From the NCBI RefSeq assembly GCF_015840335.1, contig NZ_CP060395.1, positions 2,455,277-2,519,276 on the forward strand: a stretch of DNA of 64,000 nt. The letters are read 5' to 3'. Position 1 is the first letter of the stretch, and each line of letters starts with the position of its first letter. Below, piece after piece: positions 9,652 to 19,261 of this stretch. The stretch is from Synechococcus sp. CBW1108. GTDB lineage: Bacteria; Cyanobacteriota; Cyanobacteriia; PCC-6307; Cyanobiaceae. The translations under genes and the position numbers were made by a program. The notes beneath the pieces were generated by a model. That model saw only the letters and a list, made by a program, of their open reading frames with translations, did no database searches and was not told the origin of the DNA.

Positions 9652-10733
9652 ATCTTTCAATTATTTCTGATTCTGATCAAGCTGGTTCAAGCGGCGTAGG
9701 CGACTATGCTTTGCTTCTTGCAGAATCACTTAAAGCTAGAAATATAAATGTATTTTTTCACAAGTTGGGGCCTTCCTATTCCAACTCCCATTCTGACTTT
9801 GCTGAACGTTTGCGACAAGCCAAACCTGATTGGGTGAGTTTGCACTTTGTACCTTATGCATATGCCCATCGCGGGTTTGTAGGTAAGCGGACTCTCCCAT
9901 GGAGGGATCTTCGCGGCCGTTTAGGTACCCACATTCTTTTCCACGAAATCTGGATAGGAGCACATAGAGGCGCGCCATGGAGACAGCGGGCTACCGGTCT
10001 GATTCAGCGGCTCGGTATTCAGCAGGCAATGCAAGAATTGCGACCAGATGTTGTTCATTGTACAAATCCCTTGTATTCAGCTATGCTGAACAGAGCAGGT
10101 ATAGCCAACAAGATTCTGCCGTTGTTTGGAGCTATTCCTATTATTAATAATGGCCATGATCCGTACTCTAGGCTATTTACAAGCCTTGTTGCGGGAAGTA
10201 AAAAATCTGAATGGGTCGTTGCAGCAATGTTTGGATCTATCTATCCATCACAAAATCTGCTAAGAGCCTTGAGTTGGCTTAATGACAGATGTTGTTCTCA
10301 AGCTAAGCGCCTATTATTGGTAAGCTTGGGTAATTCCCCTACTGCATCATCCACCTTTGAAGCATTAGCTGCAGGTTTTTCAGAGCGACGTACACCCTTT
10401 TTTCATACGACTGGCAAACTTGACACTTCAACCCTTTCTTCCTGGATCCTTGGTGCGGACTGTGGCTTTTCAACCACTCCCTTCAACATCATCGAAAAGA
10501 GTAGCTCTGCGATAGCATTTGTCGAACATGGTATTCCTGTGATCGTCATGGATCCCGGCTCCGCTATAGCGGATTTACCATTCCAGCAACTTGACCTTGC
10601 GCCGGAGTTCTGGCTATTTGGCGATAAACGCTTAGAAGAACTAGATCTTCTGCCGCCCCGCCGAGAGCCGTTTCCTCGTCGCGATTTTGTTGTAGATAAA
10701 CTTTTAAATGATTTGAAAATTTATGGGCACTGA
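9648..10733 (+). CDS. Glycosyltransferase-like protein, GT-B type
   Basis: This 361-residue protein starts at a GTG overlapping the previous stop and overlaps the next gene by 11 nt. The N-terminus LSIISDSDQAGSSGVGDYALLLAESL resembles the nucleotide-sugar-transferase start of GT4 enzymes, with a glycine-rich turn before an amphipathic helix. The second half contains FGSIYPSQNLLRAL, and AFVEHGIPVIVMDPGSA in place of the usual E-x7-E region. The usual EGFG-type motif is not clear, so it may be a divergent GT4 or an inactive relative. Context supports a role in surface glycan assembly in the cytoplasm. Confidence 0.6.
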   Translation: MNLSIISDSDQAGSSGVGDYALLLAESLKARNINVFFHKLGPSYSNSHSDFAERLRQAKPDWVSLHFVPYAYAHRGFVGKRTLPWRDLRGRLGTHILFHEIWIGAHRGAPWRQRATGLIQRLGIQQAMQELRPDVVHCTNPLYSAMLNRAGIANKILPLFGAIPIINNGHDPYSRLFTSLVAGSKKSEWVVAAMFGSIYPSQNLLRALSWLNDRCCSQAKRLLLVSLGNSPTASSTFEALAAGFSERRTPFFHTTGKLDTSTLSSWILGADCGFSTTPFNIIEKSSSAIAFVEHGIPVIVMDPGSAIADLPFQQLDLAPEFWLFGDKRLEELDLLPPRREPFPRRDFVVDKLLNDLKIYGH

Positions 10734-11628
10734 TTTAGACCTAAAACCTATCCCGACGAGTGTTCGTACACTTCTTTGCCACAGAGATGTGGATTTAGCA
10801 ATCAATTGTCTAGGTTCGGTACTAAAGTATTCTGTTGATCCAGTTCGACTTGTAATTCATGAAGACGGGTCCCTTACACCCTCTGATCGCATAAAGCTTG
10901 CAGAAGGTCTTCCTGGTTCACGGATATTTGATCGTTCCGAAGCGGATAGCATTATGTCTGTGCGTCTTGCTTCTAGTCCTAATGCGTTAGCTTTTCGGCA
11001 GAGCTCTGTTTGGGGGCTGAAACTGCTGGATGTAGTTATAGCCGAGAGCGGTCTTTGTTTTTACCTTGATTCTGATATTCGTTTTTTTAGGCCGTTTCGC
11101 GGGTTGTTTGTAGATGCTGCTACAAGAGGTCGCTCTGTATTTCTTCGCGATACAGTTTGGCAAGCTTATTCTATTCGACCCTGGCATCTTCTTGACAATC
11201 GGAGATTGCAGGTTGCCTCTGGTATAAATACTGGCTTGACTCTATTTGATCCACAGTTGTTTGATCTCGATTACGTAGATTGGTTTTTGAAACAGTTGGA
11301 CTGGCGTTATTTACCTGCTTGGACTGAACCTACCTGCTGGGCGGCTCTAGCCTTGCGTGCTGATGGCCATGCTGTAGACCCTCGCCAACTATGTAACTTA
11401 TACCCTTCTGCAAGTGTCACCAATTTGACTATCGGTGCTCACTTCCTTTCATCATATCGTGCCAATTGGAACTCCCTACTTCATCAACCTTTGCAGGATA
11501 CAAATGCATTGCCAGAGGATGTAAGGTTCCATCAACTTAAGTCATTGACGCCATTGGCGTTGGCTGCTAATCAAGTTAAGCGTAAACTACAGAATACATT
11601 TGTGAGCTTAACGTCTGCGAATAGTTAG
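10723..11628 (+). CDS. Glycosyltransferase-like protein with DxD motif (GT-A type)
   Basis: This protein has 301 residues. The stretch LCFYLDSDIRFFRP (DxD at about residues 116-118) looks like the metal- and nucleotide-sugar-binding motif of GT-A enzymes. An N-terminal TLLCHRDVDLAINCLGSVLKYS and the later SGINTGLTLFD are typical of glycosyltransferases that read a sugar donor and a bound acceptor. It is the last gene of the 8965-11628 run, overlapping its upstream neighbour by 11 nt. The donor and linkage are unknown. Confidence 0.65.
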   Translation: MGTDLDLKPIPTSVRTLLCHRDVDLAINCLGSVLKYSVDPVRLVIHEDGSLTPSDRIKLAEGLPGSRIFDRSEADSIMSVRLASSPNALAFRQSSVWGLKLLDVVIAESGLCFYLDSDIRFFRPFRGLFVDAATRGRSVFLRDTVWQAYSIRPWHLLDNRRLQVASGINTGLTLFDPQLFDLDYVDWFLKQLDWRYLPAWTEPTCWAALALRADGHAVDPRQLCNLYPSASVTNLTIGAHFLSSYRANWNSLLHQPLQDTNALPEDVRFHQLKSLTPLALAANQVKRKLQNTFVSLTSANS

Positions 11629-11979
11629 TTTTGTTAAAGACTTCATCTTGCCCCTCGAACTTCATACAAGGTCTTTCTACTATTATATATCCATTACCTG
11701 TGCGGGCAAGACCCAAGTATGCGCGTTATAATATAATCTTTGCTTATCTTTTGACATCGGGCTCATATCTTACTTAGTTCCAGTTAGAGATTTCTTTGTA
11801 GAAGAGACACCGGCTGCTATTTCAAAAGCTGACTGGGTTGCTACCAGTTGGCTGCGAACGGATGCCTTCTGATTCTCTCGTATTATTAGGAGCAGAACTA
11901 GGTAACGAAACTTGGCTCACCTCCCTTCCCTGATCACTAATCTGGTAAACCTGCGTTAATAAATCGATCGCAGCTCCCC
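11629..11979. other. Intergenic region before IS110
   Basis: About 350 bp of low-complexity spacer after the operon. No gene, clear terminator or promoter is convincing. The sequence becomes GC-rich near 11970, where the IS110 leader seems to begin. Confidence 0.4.
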
Positions 11980-12255
11980 CAACACCATCTAGCCGCAAGG
12001 CTGTGATGATCCGGGGAACCCCAGAAGTTCAGGTCTGATCCTCCGTAGGCCGACACGACTTCCTGTCGTTGTCTTCCGGAAGATCTGTCGACCTGGATTG
12101 ATGGGGCCGATCAGCAAAGAAGCCAGTGACCTAATATGAGCCTGGTCGAGAGGCCCCAACCGCTGCGCGAAAGCCAAGGGCTATACAGTCCTGTCCGGCT
12201 TCCCAGCTGATCGCTCCTTCCCCACCACCATCAAGAAGCGATGGCATCATTAACC
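11980..12255 (+). ncRNA. Non-coding left end of IS110; possible bridge-RNA locus
   Basis: About 275 GC-rich non-coding bases precede the IS110 transposase ATG. In elements of the IS110 group the long non-coding left end is known to encode the bridge RNA that pairs with donor and target DNA. The length and position here fit, but I have not folded the sequence and identified no loops, so the RNA itself is inference. The transposase is decayed, so any such RNA would need a transposase supplied in trans. Confidence 0.3.
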
Positions 12256-12563
12256 ATGGCACAGGTCTGCAAGGGCCGAGAACCTGACGTCGTGATCGGC
12301 ATCGACACCCACAAAGACATTCACGTGGCCGTCGCACTTCCCCCCAATGGCGGCAGGCTCGGAGAGCACCGTATCCCCTCTACTCGCACGGATACGACGA
12401 TCTGATCGTCTGGACCGAGGAGTTTGGCTCCAACTCCGTCTACGCGATTGAAGGTACAAGCTCCTAAGGGCCGGTCTGACCCGCGAGCTTCTGGATGCTG
12501 GTTTCCCCGTCGTCGAAGTGAACCGAACGGATCGATCTATTAGGCGACGGCTCGGCAAGGACG

Positions 12564-12590
12564 TAGACGCCAGTCTTCCGCGAAGCGGTT
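12564..12590 (+). repeat. Double mini-hairpin element H7
   Basis: Stem GAC/GTC with loop GCCA, linker TT, stem CCGC/GCGG with loop GAA, preceded by TA. It interrupts the IS110 transposase between GKD and the IDAE-type region. Confidence 0.8.
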
Positions 12591-12689
12591 GCCATCGACG
12601 CGGAGCCGGCCGCAAGGTCATACCTGGCGGGTACAGCCACTGCTACACCTAAAACCGGCGCCGACCAAGTGGAGATGATCCGGATGTTC

Positions 12690-12716
12690 TAGCCGTTGGC
12701 TTCTGCGCAGCAGTAG
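12690..12716 (+). repeat. Double mini-hairpin element H8
   Basis: Stem GCC/GGC with loop GTT, linker TT, stem CTGC/GCAG with loop GCA. Read in the IS110 frame it is 27 nt long and begins and ends with TAG, lying between MIRMF and LAKDSA. Confidence 0.9.
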
Positions 12717-13545
12717 CTGGCCAAAGATTCGGCCACGGAGGGCAAGACCTGTGCGATCAACCAGATCAAGGCACTCCTGGTGACGGCACCGGCGGCCCTG
12801 CGGGAGCGACTCGGAAACCTCACCCGGCGGCCTTTGATCGATGCCTGTGCCGCTCTGCGCCCCGGTGTTCTTGATGGGCCCATGGCTGCGGCCAAGCTTG
12901 CACTAAGGACCCTGGCCCGCCGGATTCAATCCCTGTAGCAGGAGATTGGGGTGCTGCGCGGAGACCTCGATTCCCTCACCAAGGCTGTCTGCCCGGGGCT
13001 GCGCCAGACCTACGGCGTGGGCGTCGACAGCGCTGCCACGCTGCTCACCGCCGCCGCTGATAATCTGGAGCTATTTCGCAGCGATGCAGGGTTTGCGGCT
13101 CTCTGTGGAGTCAGTCCGCTACCAGCCAGCTCGGGGAAGACGAATCGGCACCGCCTGAACCGGGGAGGCAACCGCCAAGCCAATGCGCCTCTGCATCGCA
13201 TTGCCGTAGTGAGGCTCCGCTGGGATGAGCAGACCCAGGCCTACGCAGCACGGCGCACTGAGGAAGGCCTTTCAAAACCCGAAATCTGCGCTGCCTCAAA
13301 CGGTTCATTGCCCGGGAGGTTTACTGGATTCTGCTGGGCAGTCCACCGGTACGCACCAGAGGGGCCTGAGAAACCCGGCGCTCAGAAGCCCAGGCTCCCG
13401 CCAAGCAGCCAGCCCGCCCGCTCCCCAGTTTCGGGCTGGCTGCTTGGCGGATTAAGAGCCGGTCGCTGCATCCTCTCGACGTCGGCAAATCGGAAGGCTA
13501 GGGGGGAGTTGACATCTATACGAGCATCTTCTGCCAAGCAATAAA

Positions 13546-14327
13546 AACCTTCTAGTTATGGCCCTTTATTTAATGCCATCCGAACTCAGCTAAGTGTTTG
13601 TCCGTAATTGTGTTACTCTGTATAGGCTATTACGGGTCCGGGGTGTTGCCCTCCTTGGTGCCGATTCTCCTCAGCTCGCACGTACAAGGGACTAAACAGA
13701 TCTTCGTCACGACGAGGAGGTGTCTGGGCTAACTAGCTTGGTTGGTCTCCGCAATCTTGGTTTTGATGGTTTTTATGTCATATATTAATTTAAAAACCCT
13801 TTTCTGAATACTATCATATAGGTTAAGCTAAGTCGTAACATCACTTGTACATTATTTAACTTGAAAAATGCCTGACACCCCGCTTCCTGAAGACCTCTCT
13901 AAATTTATATATTTTCAAACACTTTCTTAATTTTTTAGACTGCTCATGATTGGCGATAGTTTTTGAAAATGATCACCTTATTGATGCCATCACTTGTTCA
14001 CTTAAATAAACAGACGTCTATGTATTTCATCGCAAATGTCAGCAGCATAATCGGTCCACTCCCCGTTTCCCTTGTTTCCTTCATCTCTGAAGCATCGAAG
14101 GATTGAAAGCTTGCAAATTATTTTTTTGTGTTACGCTTCATCCGGATGCCAAGCATGCTGTCATACTTTGTTTGCAATCTCATGTATTTTCGGTTTTGGC
14201 CCCCTCGAAAAACTATTTAAGTCGGCAAGTAAATCTTTACTTTTTACAAGTCTTAACCCGTGAAATTAAATTTCGTTTTTTATAACAGCTAATTTTTATT
14301 CTGCCATTTTCCTTATCTTTAGTATCA
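13546..14327. other. Intergenic region
   Basis: About 780 bp between the IS110 remnant and a methyltransferase gene. 13600-13740 is GC-richer and may be an old IS fragment, but I cannot assign it. The remainder is AT-rich. Short open frames near 14072-14285 look random. Confidence 0.4.
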
Positions 14328-15038
14328 ATGAATAATCAACAAAAGTTAATCCTCAAAAGGATTATTCCGACTTGGGCAGTGTCATTAGTTAGGCGTTCTC
14401 AGATAGTCTTAGCTTTATCAGATCTTGACCCAAATTCCGGTGCAACTCTCGTTGCTCAAGCACGCAACCTTTCAAAGATATATTCCTCTATAAATTCAGT
14501 CGATGATCTCGTCATCAAGTATAAAGCTCCCTTAGGAAAATCAACCATCTCATTGGATCTTGGCTGCGGAGGAAATCCCCGCAACCCCTTTGCAGCAACG
14601 AAGGCGCATGGTGTAGATATCAGAAGCGACCTTGCTAACGAAATACTACAAGCCGACCTTTCAGTGGAACCGATACCATATGAAGGAAATTTTTTCGACT
14701 TCTGCACGGCATTTGACGTGCTTGAACACATACCACGAGTTGCATGGCGAAACGGCACATCTAGGCTGGCATTTTTAGAACTGATGAATGAAATTCATAG
14801 AGTTCTTAAGCCAGGTGGATTATTCCTTCATTCAACCCCAGCTTACCCTTCAAAACAAGCATTCCAAGACCCAACTCACACTAATATAATAACCGAAGAT
14901 ACAATTCCGCTTTACTTTTGCGAGCCAGCTAACTTGGCTAAAAAACTTGGCTACGGTTTCCAAGGAAGTTTTGAGCTGGTAGAGCAGACGTGGCTAGACA
15001 ACTCGCATGTGGTTGGCCTACTGAAAGCCATTAAATAA
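14328..15038 (+). CDS. Class I SAM-dependent methyltransferase
   Basis: This 236-residue protein has LDLGCGGNPRNPF (about residues 76-88) as SAM-binding motif I, an acidic HGVDIRSD as motif II, and FDVLEHIPR with HRVLKPGGLFLHSTPAY as the later motifs of Methyltransf_11-type enzymes. It stands alone between IS elements, with its own AT-rich upstream region. Acceptor unknown; a sugar or polyprenyl-linked intermediate is plausible from context. Length is normal for the family and there is no sign of damage. Confidence 0.8.
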   Translation: MNNQQKLILKRIIPTWAVSLVRRSQIVLALSDLDPNSGATLVAQARNLSKIYSSINSVDDLVIKYKAPLGKSTISLDLGCGGNPRNPFAATKAHGVDIRSDLANEILQADLSVEPIPYEGNFFDFCTAFDVLEHIPRVAWRNGTSRLAFLELMNEIHRVLKPGGLFLHSTPAYPSKQAFQDPTHTNIITEDTIPLYFCEPANLAKKLGYGFQGSFELVEQTWLDNSHVVGLLKAIK

Positions 15039-15059
15039 CAACATGTTTTTTGATTTCTA

Positions 15060-15920
15060 CTTAAACTCAAAGTTGTGTATTCTGCCTAAAATTGTTGAAG
15101 CCTTAAGAGGTTGCGGAAAATCTGCCTGAAAGGCCGTTTTTTCCCCCCAGAGAGCCGATTGTGCTCCGTTTGGGTTGATATGATGTTTCAGCGGTTCAGA
15201 CCGCCCGATTTTAGGCGTTTTGCCCCGGTGGAGCTGCCTGATCGCTGCCGCTTGGGCACACCTCTTGGCAACCACCTGTTCATGCCGCCGCCATCGGCGG
15301 TCACTCCTTCGGAGAAGGCTGCGCCAAGAGCAGGTTGCCCAGCCGGATCAGGTTGTAGGCGATCACGTGCAGGCCCAACACCGCACTCACCTTGTCGGTG
15401 CCGCGCTGCTTGAACTGGCGCAGTCAATCCCACTGTTTGATCCAGCCAAACACCTTCTCGATATCCCGGCGGGCATTGATTGACTTGGCGTAGCTCTCGT
15501 GGCGGGTGGTGCGGCCATCGATGGCGGAGCCACCAAGGCGGCTGGTGTTCTGCGCTACGTGCGGCGTGACGGCGATGCGGCGCATCTCGGCGACAAAGGC
15601 CTTGGTGTCGTAGTTCTTGTCGGCGCCGATGGGCTTTTGGTGGGCACCGGTACGATCAGACGCCATCGCCTTGGCGGCATCCCGCTCCCCGGTGCCCGTC
15701 GCTTGCGTGATCGTGCAATCGACGATGAGGGCATGGCGGTTGTCCATGAGCACATGGCGTCGCACCGAGAGGTGCGCTCACTGACTCGGTAGCTCGGCTG
15801 GGCCGGGTGGGTATTGGACTTGCGCGCCAGAAAAGCTTCGGGATCACTGCCGGAGTGATGGGTCTTGTTGCTGAGCTTGATGCCCCTGAAATCACCCTTG
15901 GCCATCAGCTGCCAACGGCC
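15060..15920 (-). pseudogene. IS5-family transposase, decayed
   Basis: On the minus strand the pieces read, in order: AKGDFRGIKLSNKTHHSGSDPEA, HVLMDNRHALIVDCTITQATGTGERDAA, PIGADKNYDTKAFVAEMRRI, ARRDIEKVFGWIKQWD, and KVSAVLGLHVIAYNLIRLGNLL. This is the DDE domain of an IS5-family enzyme including the terminal E region. A frameshift near 15760, a stop at 15424 and a hairpin element at 15301-15327 break it. The N-terminal part is missing: at about 15920 the sequence turns into an ISAs1 fragment. Confidence 0.8.
15301..15327 (-). repeat. Double mini-hairpin element H9
   Basis: Read on the minus strand: stem GGC/GCC with loop GCA, linker TT, stem CTCC/GGAG with loop GAA. The first stem is swapped relative to the usual GCC/GGC, a two-sided change that keeps pairing. 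It lies at the C-terminus of the IS5 transposase, and its edge supplies a TGA stop. Confidence 0.85.
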
Positions 15921-16226
15921 CACCACTTCCTCACGAGCCTGTGGACCAAGCCTGAAGCGCTGCTAAGACTAATCCGCCAGTGCTGGAGCATTGAAAATGA
16001 GTGGCACTGGACGCGGGATACGCAACTGTACGAGGACGCTCACCGCTACGCCAACCGCAACGGAGCGCCGCTGTTTGCGTTCCTGCGCACGGTGGTGATA
16101 AATCTGCTGCGCAACGGCGGCTACCGCTCAGTCCACGCTGGCCAGCAGAAATGAGCCACGACATCAGGGGAATGCTCGCACGGGGAGGAGTAGCAGCGAG
16201 CACGGGATAAAATTACTTTTGGGCGG
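15915..16226 (+). pseudogene. ISAs1-family transposase, C-terminal fragment with right end
   Basis: The plus strand reads FLTSLWTKPEALLRLIRQCWSIENEWHWTRDT, then YEDAHRYANRNGAPLFAFLRTVVINLLRNGGYRS, closely matching ISAs1 copy 1 (5279-5520). The terminal repeat reading TTTGGGCGGCCCT follows at about 16214-16228. Everything upstream of 15910 is missing, so this is a one-ended fragment abutting IS5 on the left and IS66 on the right. Confidence 0.8.
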
Positions 16227-17475
16227 CCCTGGCAAGGCGGGCCAGTCAATCTTTCCTTCCTTGTAGTGGTGCCAGTGGCCAAACAGCTGCCGCTGCAGGC
16301 CCAGTATCTGGGCTCCAAGCTCAGAGCTGGCGCTCGGGCGTTCGATGACGGCGGCCAGATCGCGGAGCAGGTGCGCCCAAGACAGTTGGCGCTGCTCTAG
16401 GAGTCTGTTGCCGATAGGGCACCAGCCCACTGGTGTCGGCGATTTTCACCCGAGCTCAAAGACCGCAGCAGCTCTGTTCTTATGCCTCGTTGGCCCAATC
16501 TGTGTGGAGTTCAGTCAGCCCTGGCCCTGGCCAGAGGTGCAGGGCTGACTGAACTCATCCCGTCGCCGCCAGCAGCGCCTGCTGCTGTGATCGCCTGAAC
16601 CGGAACAACTTGAGCAGGTTGTGCGTGGCAGCGATCAGGTGCCATTCACCGTCGACCTTCTCCAAGCCCCGCAACAGAAAGCGCCGCAGGCCTCGGCCTT
16701 CCTTGATCTGGCCGTTCACTGGCTCCACGATCGCCTTGCGCTGGGCGTAGATCTTGGATCCCTTCTTACTTCTGATCTTGCGGGCCATGCGGGTCTTGGC
16801 ATCGGCGTCTCTGGGCAGCGGTCCTCGCTGCGGCGGCGGTGGCTGCCCGTGCGGCAGGCGACCAGTGGCCGATGTAGGCATCAATGCCCTGATCGTTGCA
16901 GGCCTTGGCGTTGTCCTCACTCCAGTAGGCCGCACAGCGTCATTACCTCGGGCAGTGCATCGGCTGTGGTTGTGATGCGCTGCAGCATGGGTTCGAGGTG
17001 CTCGACATCGGGTGGCTGGTTGCTCACGCCCACCGCCACGATCACCTGATGGTCGCTGTCGACGGCCAGCTGGCAGTTGTAGCCCTGCAGGTACGACCCA
17101 CCTGACTGCATCAGGTGGCTGTCGAGATCGGTGAAATTGCGCTGGGTCTTCTTGGTTGGCGCGCCATCGGCCTTCCGGGCCAGCCCACGCCTGGGCATCG
17201 CATCACAGGCCACGGGCTCCAGATCTGGCGGTTCCAGGCCTGCATCCTCGGCAGCTTCGTTCGCCTTCTCCCGTGCCGCCTTGGCCTTGGCCGCTGCTCT
17301 CTCGGCCTTTCTGGCCAGCTCGGCCTGCTCAGCGGCCATTGCATCGGCTTTATTCACAGCCGCCGCTTTCGCCCTGGCCTCCTCAGCTGCCTGTTGCCGC
17401 TGACGCGCTGCAGCAGCTCCGGTCTCGGCTTCCATCTCCTTGCGGGCCTGACGGATGCGCGCCAGACGCTCCTAG

Positions 17476-19261
17476 GAGGCTGTTGCGCGTAGATCACCCA
17501 GCGACACTCCACAGACGTATCCAAATCTGCCCTGATCCCAGTGACAGCAGTGGATCTGGGCGATAAAATGGGGCATGCAGAAGCGCAAGACCTTTCGTCC
17601 CTGGCAGCCGGAGCAGACCTCCTTGCTGCCGGCCTCACCGAGTGACTGGCTGACCGCTGACCATCAGGTGTATTTCCTGCTCGATCTGGTCGATGAGCTG
17701 GATCTGTCGGCGATCGTGATCCCTGCCCAGAGCAAAGATCCCCGTGGCGAGAAGGGTTTCGACCCCAGGATGATGACGCTATTGCTGCTTTACGCCTACT
17801 GCGTGGGCACGGTCTCCTCCCGGAAGATTGAGCGGGCCTGCTACGAGGATCTGGCCTTCCGGGTGCTTACCGGCAACCAGCAGCCGGACCACAGCCGGAT
17901 CAGTGAGTTCCGGCGCCGCAACCTTGAGGCCCTGAGCGAGCTGTTCGTTCAGATCCTGCGCCTCTGTCAGGCGGCCGGCATGGTCAGCCTGGGCCATGTG
18001 GCGCTGGACGGCACCAAGGTGCAGGCCAATGCCTCCAAACACAAAGCGATGAGCCACGAGCGGATGCTCAAAGCCGAGGCGCAGCTCGAGAAGGAGATCA
18101 AGGAGCTGATGCGCCGGGCCGAGATCCTTGATGCGCAGGAAGACGGCAAGTACGGCAAAGGCAAGCTGGGCAGTGATCTGCCCAAGGAGCTGCGGCGGCG
18201 CGAGGACCGGCTGAAGAAGATCCGCCATGCCCGACAAGCGTTGGAGGCAGAAGCAGCGGCCGCCGCTGCCCGTGATCGCGCCAAGCAGGCAGCAGAGGCA
18301 GAAGCTGCGGTGGCGGATGCTGCTGCTGCTGCCGATGCCGCAGTAGCGGATGCCAGCGAACAGCAGAAGCTGGCTGGCAAAGCAGCCAAGGCGCAGGAGA
18401 AAGCAGAGGCCGCCAAGGAGCTAGCGATCGAGAAGGCCCAGGAGGCAGGCCTTGAGCCGGAAGGATTGGATCCTCAGCCGGCTGACGCCATGCCTTATCG
18501 CGGCCTGGCCCATCGGGCCGATGGCAGCCCCACAGCCGCTGCGCAGCGGAACTACACGGATCCAGACAGCCACATCATGAAAAGCGACGGCAACCTGCTG
18601 CAGGGCTACAACTGCCAAGCGGCCGTCGATGGCGATCACCAGGTGATCGTGGCGATGGGCGTCAGCAACCAACCGCCGGATCCAGAGCACCTGGTGCCCA
18701 TGCTGGAGCGCACCATGGCCAACACCACCCAGGTGCCCAGGACGTTCATTGCTGATGCGGGCTACTGGAGTGAGGACAACGTTTCTGCCTGCGAAAAGCG
18801 AGGCACCGACCCCCACATCGCGACGGGCAGGCTGCCGCACGGTCAGCCATTACCACCGATCTATGGCCCGATCCCCAAGGGGCTGGATGCCAAAGGCAAG
18901 ATGGCCCGCAAGCTACGCAAGAAAGAAGGCCGAGAGATCTACGCCAAGCGCAAAACGATCGTGGAGCCGGTGTTTGGTCAAACCAAAGAAGTGCGAGGGC
19001 TGCGGCGCTTCCTGCTGCGCGGGCTGGCCAAGGTGAATGGGGAATGGATGCTCTGGGGAACAACCCACAACCTCAACAAGCTGTGGCGCCACCTGAAGAA
19101 ACAGAGGCTGCAGGAGGCGATGGCAACGGGATAGGGGGGCAGACCCCCACGGCTGAGCAGAAGTCAGCGAACCGCGTCCGAAATTCAAAGGAAGACGGTA
19201 AAGAAAGAAGTGCCGAGCTGCGCTGGATGGCGTGAGCGGCGGCGCTACGAGCGACACACTC
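17476..19261 (+). mobile_element. IS1182-family insertion sequence, intact copy 2 (1786 bp)
   Basis: Same length and ends as the copy at 6348-8133 but in the opposite orientation. CTAG is duplicated at 17472-17475 and 19262-19265. It is inserted in the transposase gene of the decayed IS1182 relative. Confidence 0.93.
17575..19134 (+). CDS. IS1182-family transposase
   Basis: The 519-residue product is identical to that of 6475-8034, including the alanine-rich segment and the C-terminal VEPVFGQTKEVRG block. The identical sequence and clean target duplications suggest that this element is, or recently was, active. The diverged element around it could be a relative mobilised by the same enzyme, since their end sequences are alike. 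Confidence 0.93.
   Translation: MQKRKTFRPWQPEQTSLLPASPSDWLTADHQVYFLLDLVDELDLSAIVIPAQSKDPRGEKGFDPRMMTLLLLYAYCVGTVSSRKIERACYEDLAFRVLTGNQQPDHSRISEFRRRNLEALSELFVQILRLCQAAGMVSLGHVALDGTKVQANASKHKAMSHERMLKAEAQLEKEIKELMRRAEILDAQEDGKYGKGKLGSDLPKELRRREDRLKKIRHARQALEAEAAAAAARDRAKQAAEAEAAVADAAAAADAAVADASEQQKLAGKAAKAQEKAEAAKELAIEKAQEAGLEPEGLDPQPADAMPYRGLAHRADGSPTAAAQRNYTDPDSHIMKSDGNLLQGYNCQAAVDGDHQVIVAMGVSNQPPDPEHLVPMLERTMANTTQVPRTFIADAGYWSEDNVSACEKRGTDPHIATGRLPHGQPLPPIYGPIPKGLDAKGKMARKLRKKEGREIYAKRKTIVEPVFGQTKEVRGLRRFLLRGLAKVNGEWMLWGTTHNLNKLWRHLKKQRLQEAMATG

Larger units (their letters stand above)
12256..13480 (+). pseudogene. IS110-family transposase, decayed
   Basis: From the ATG at 12256 the frame reads DVVIGIDTHKDIHVAVAL, the N-terminal DEDD/RuvC-like domain start. 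Further on come YAIEGTSS, DAEAAAR, and MIRMF with KDSATEGKTCAINQIKALL, and in the C-terminal half the serine-containing region SDAGFAALCGVSPLPASSGKTNRHRLNRGGNRQAN. Frameshifts lie near 12395 and 12463, two small hairpin elements at 12564 and 12690, and a stop near 12938. The C-terminal part is open from 12951 to 13544. Everything needed for an IS110 transposase is present but not in one frame. Confidence 0.85.
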
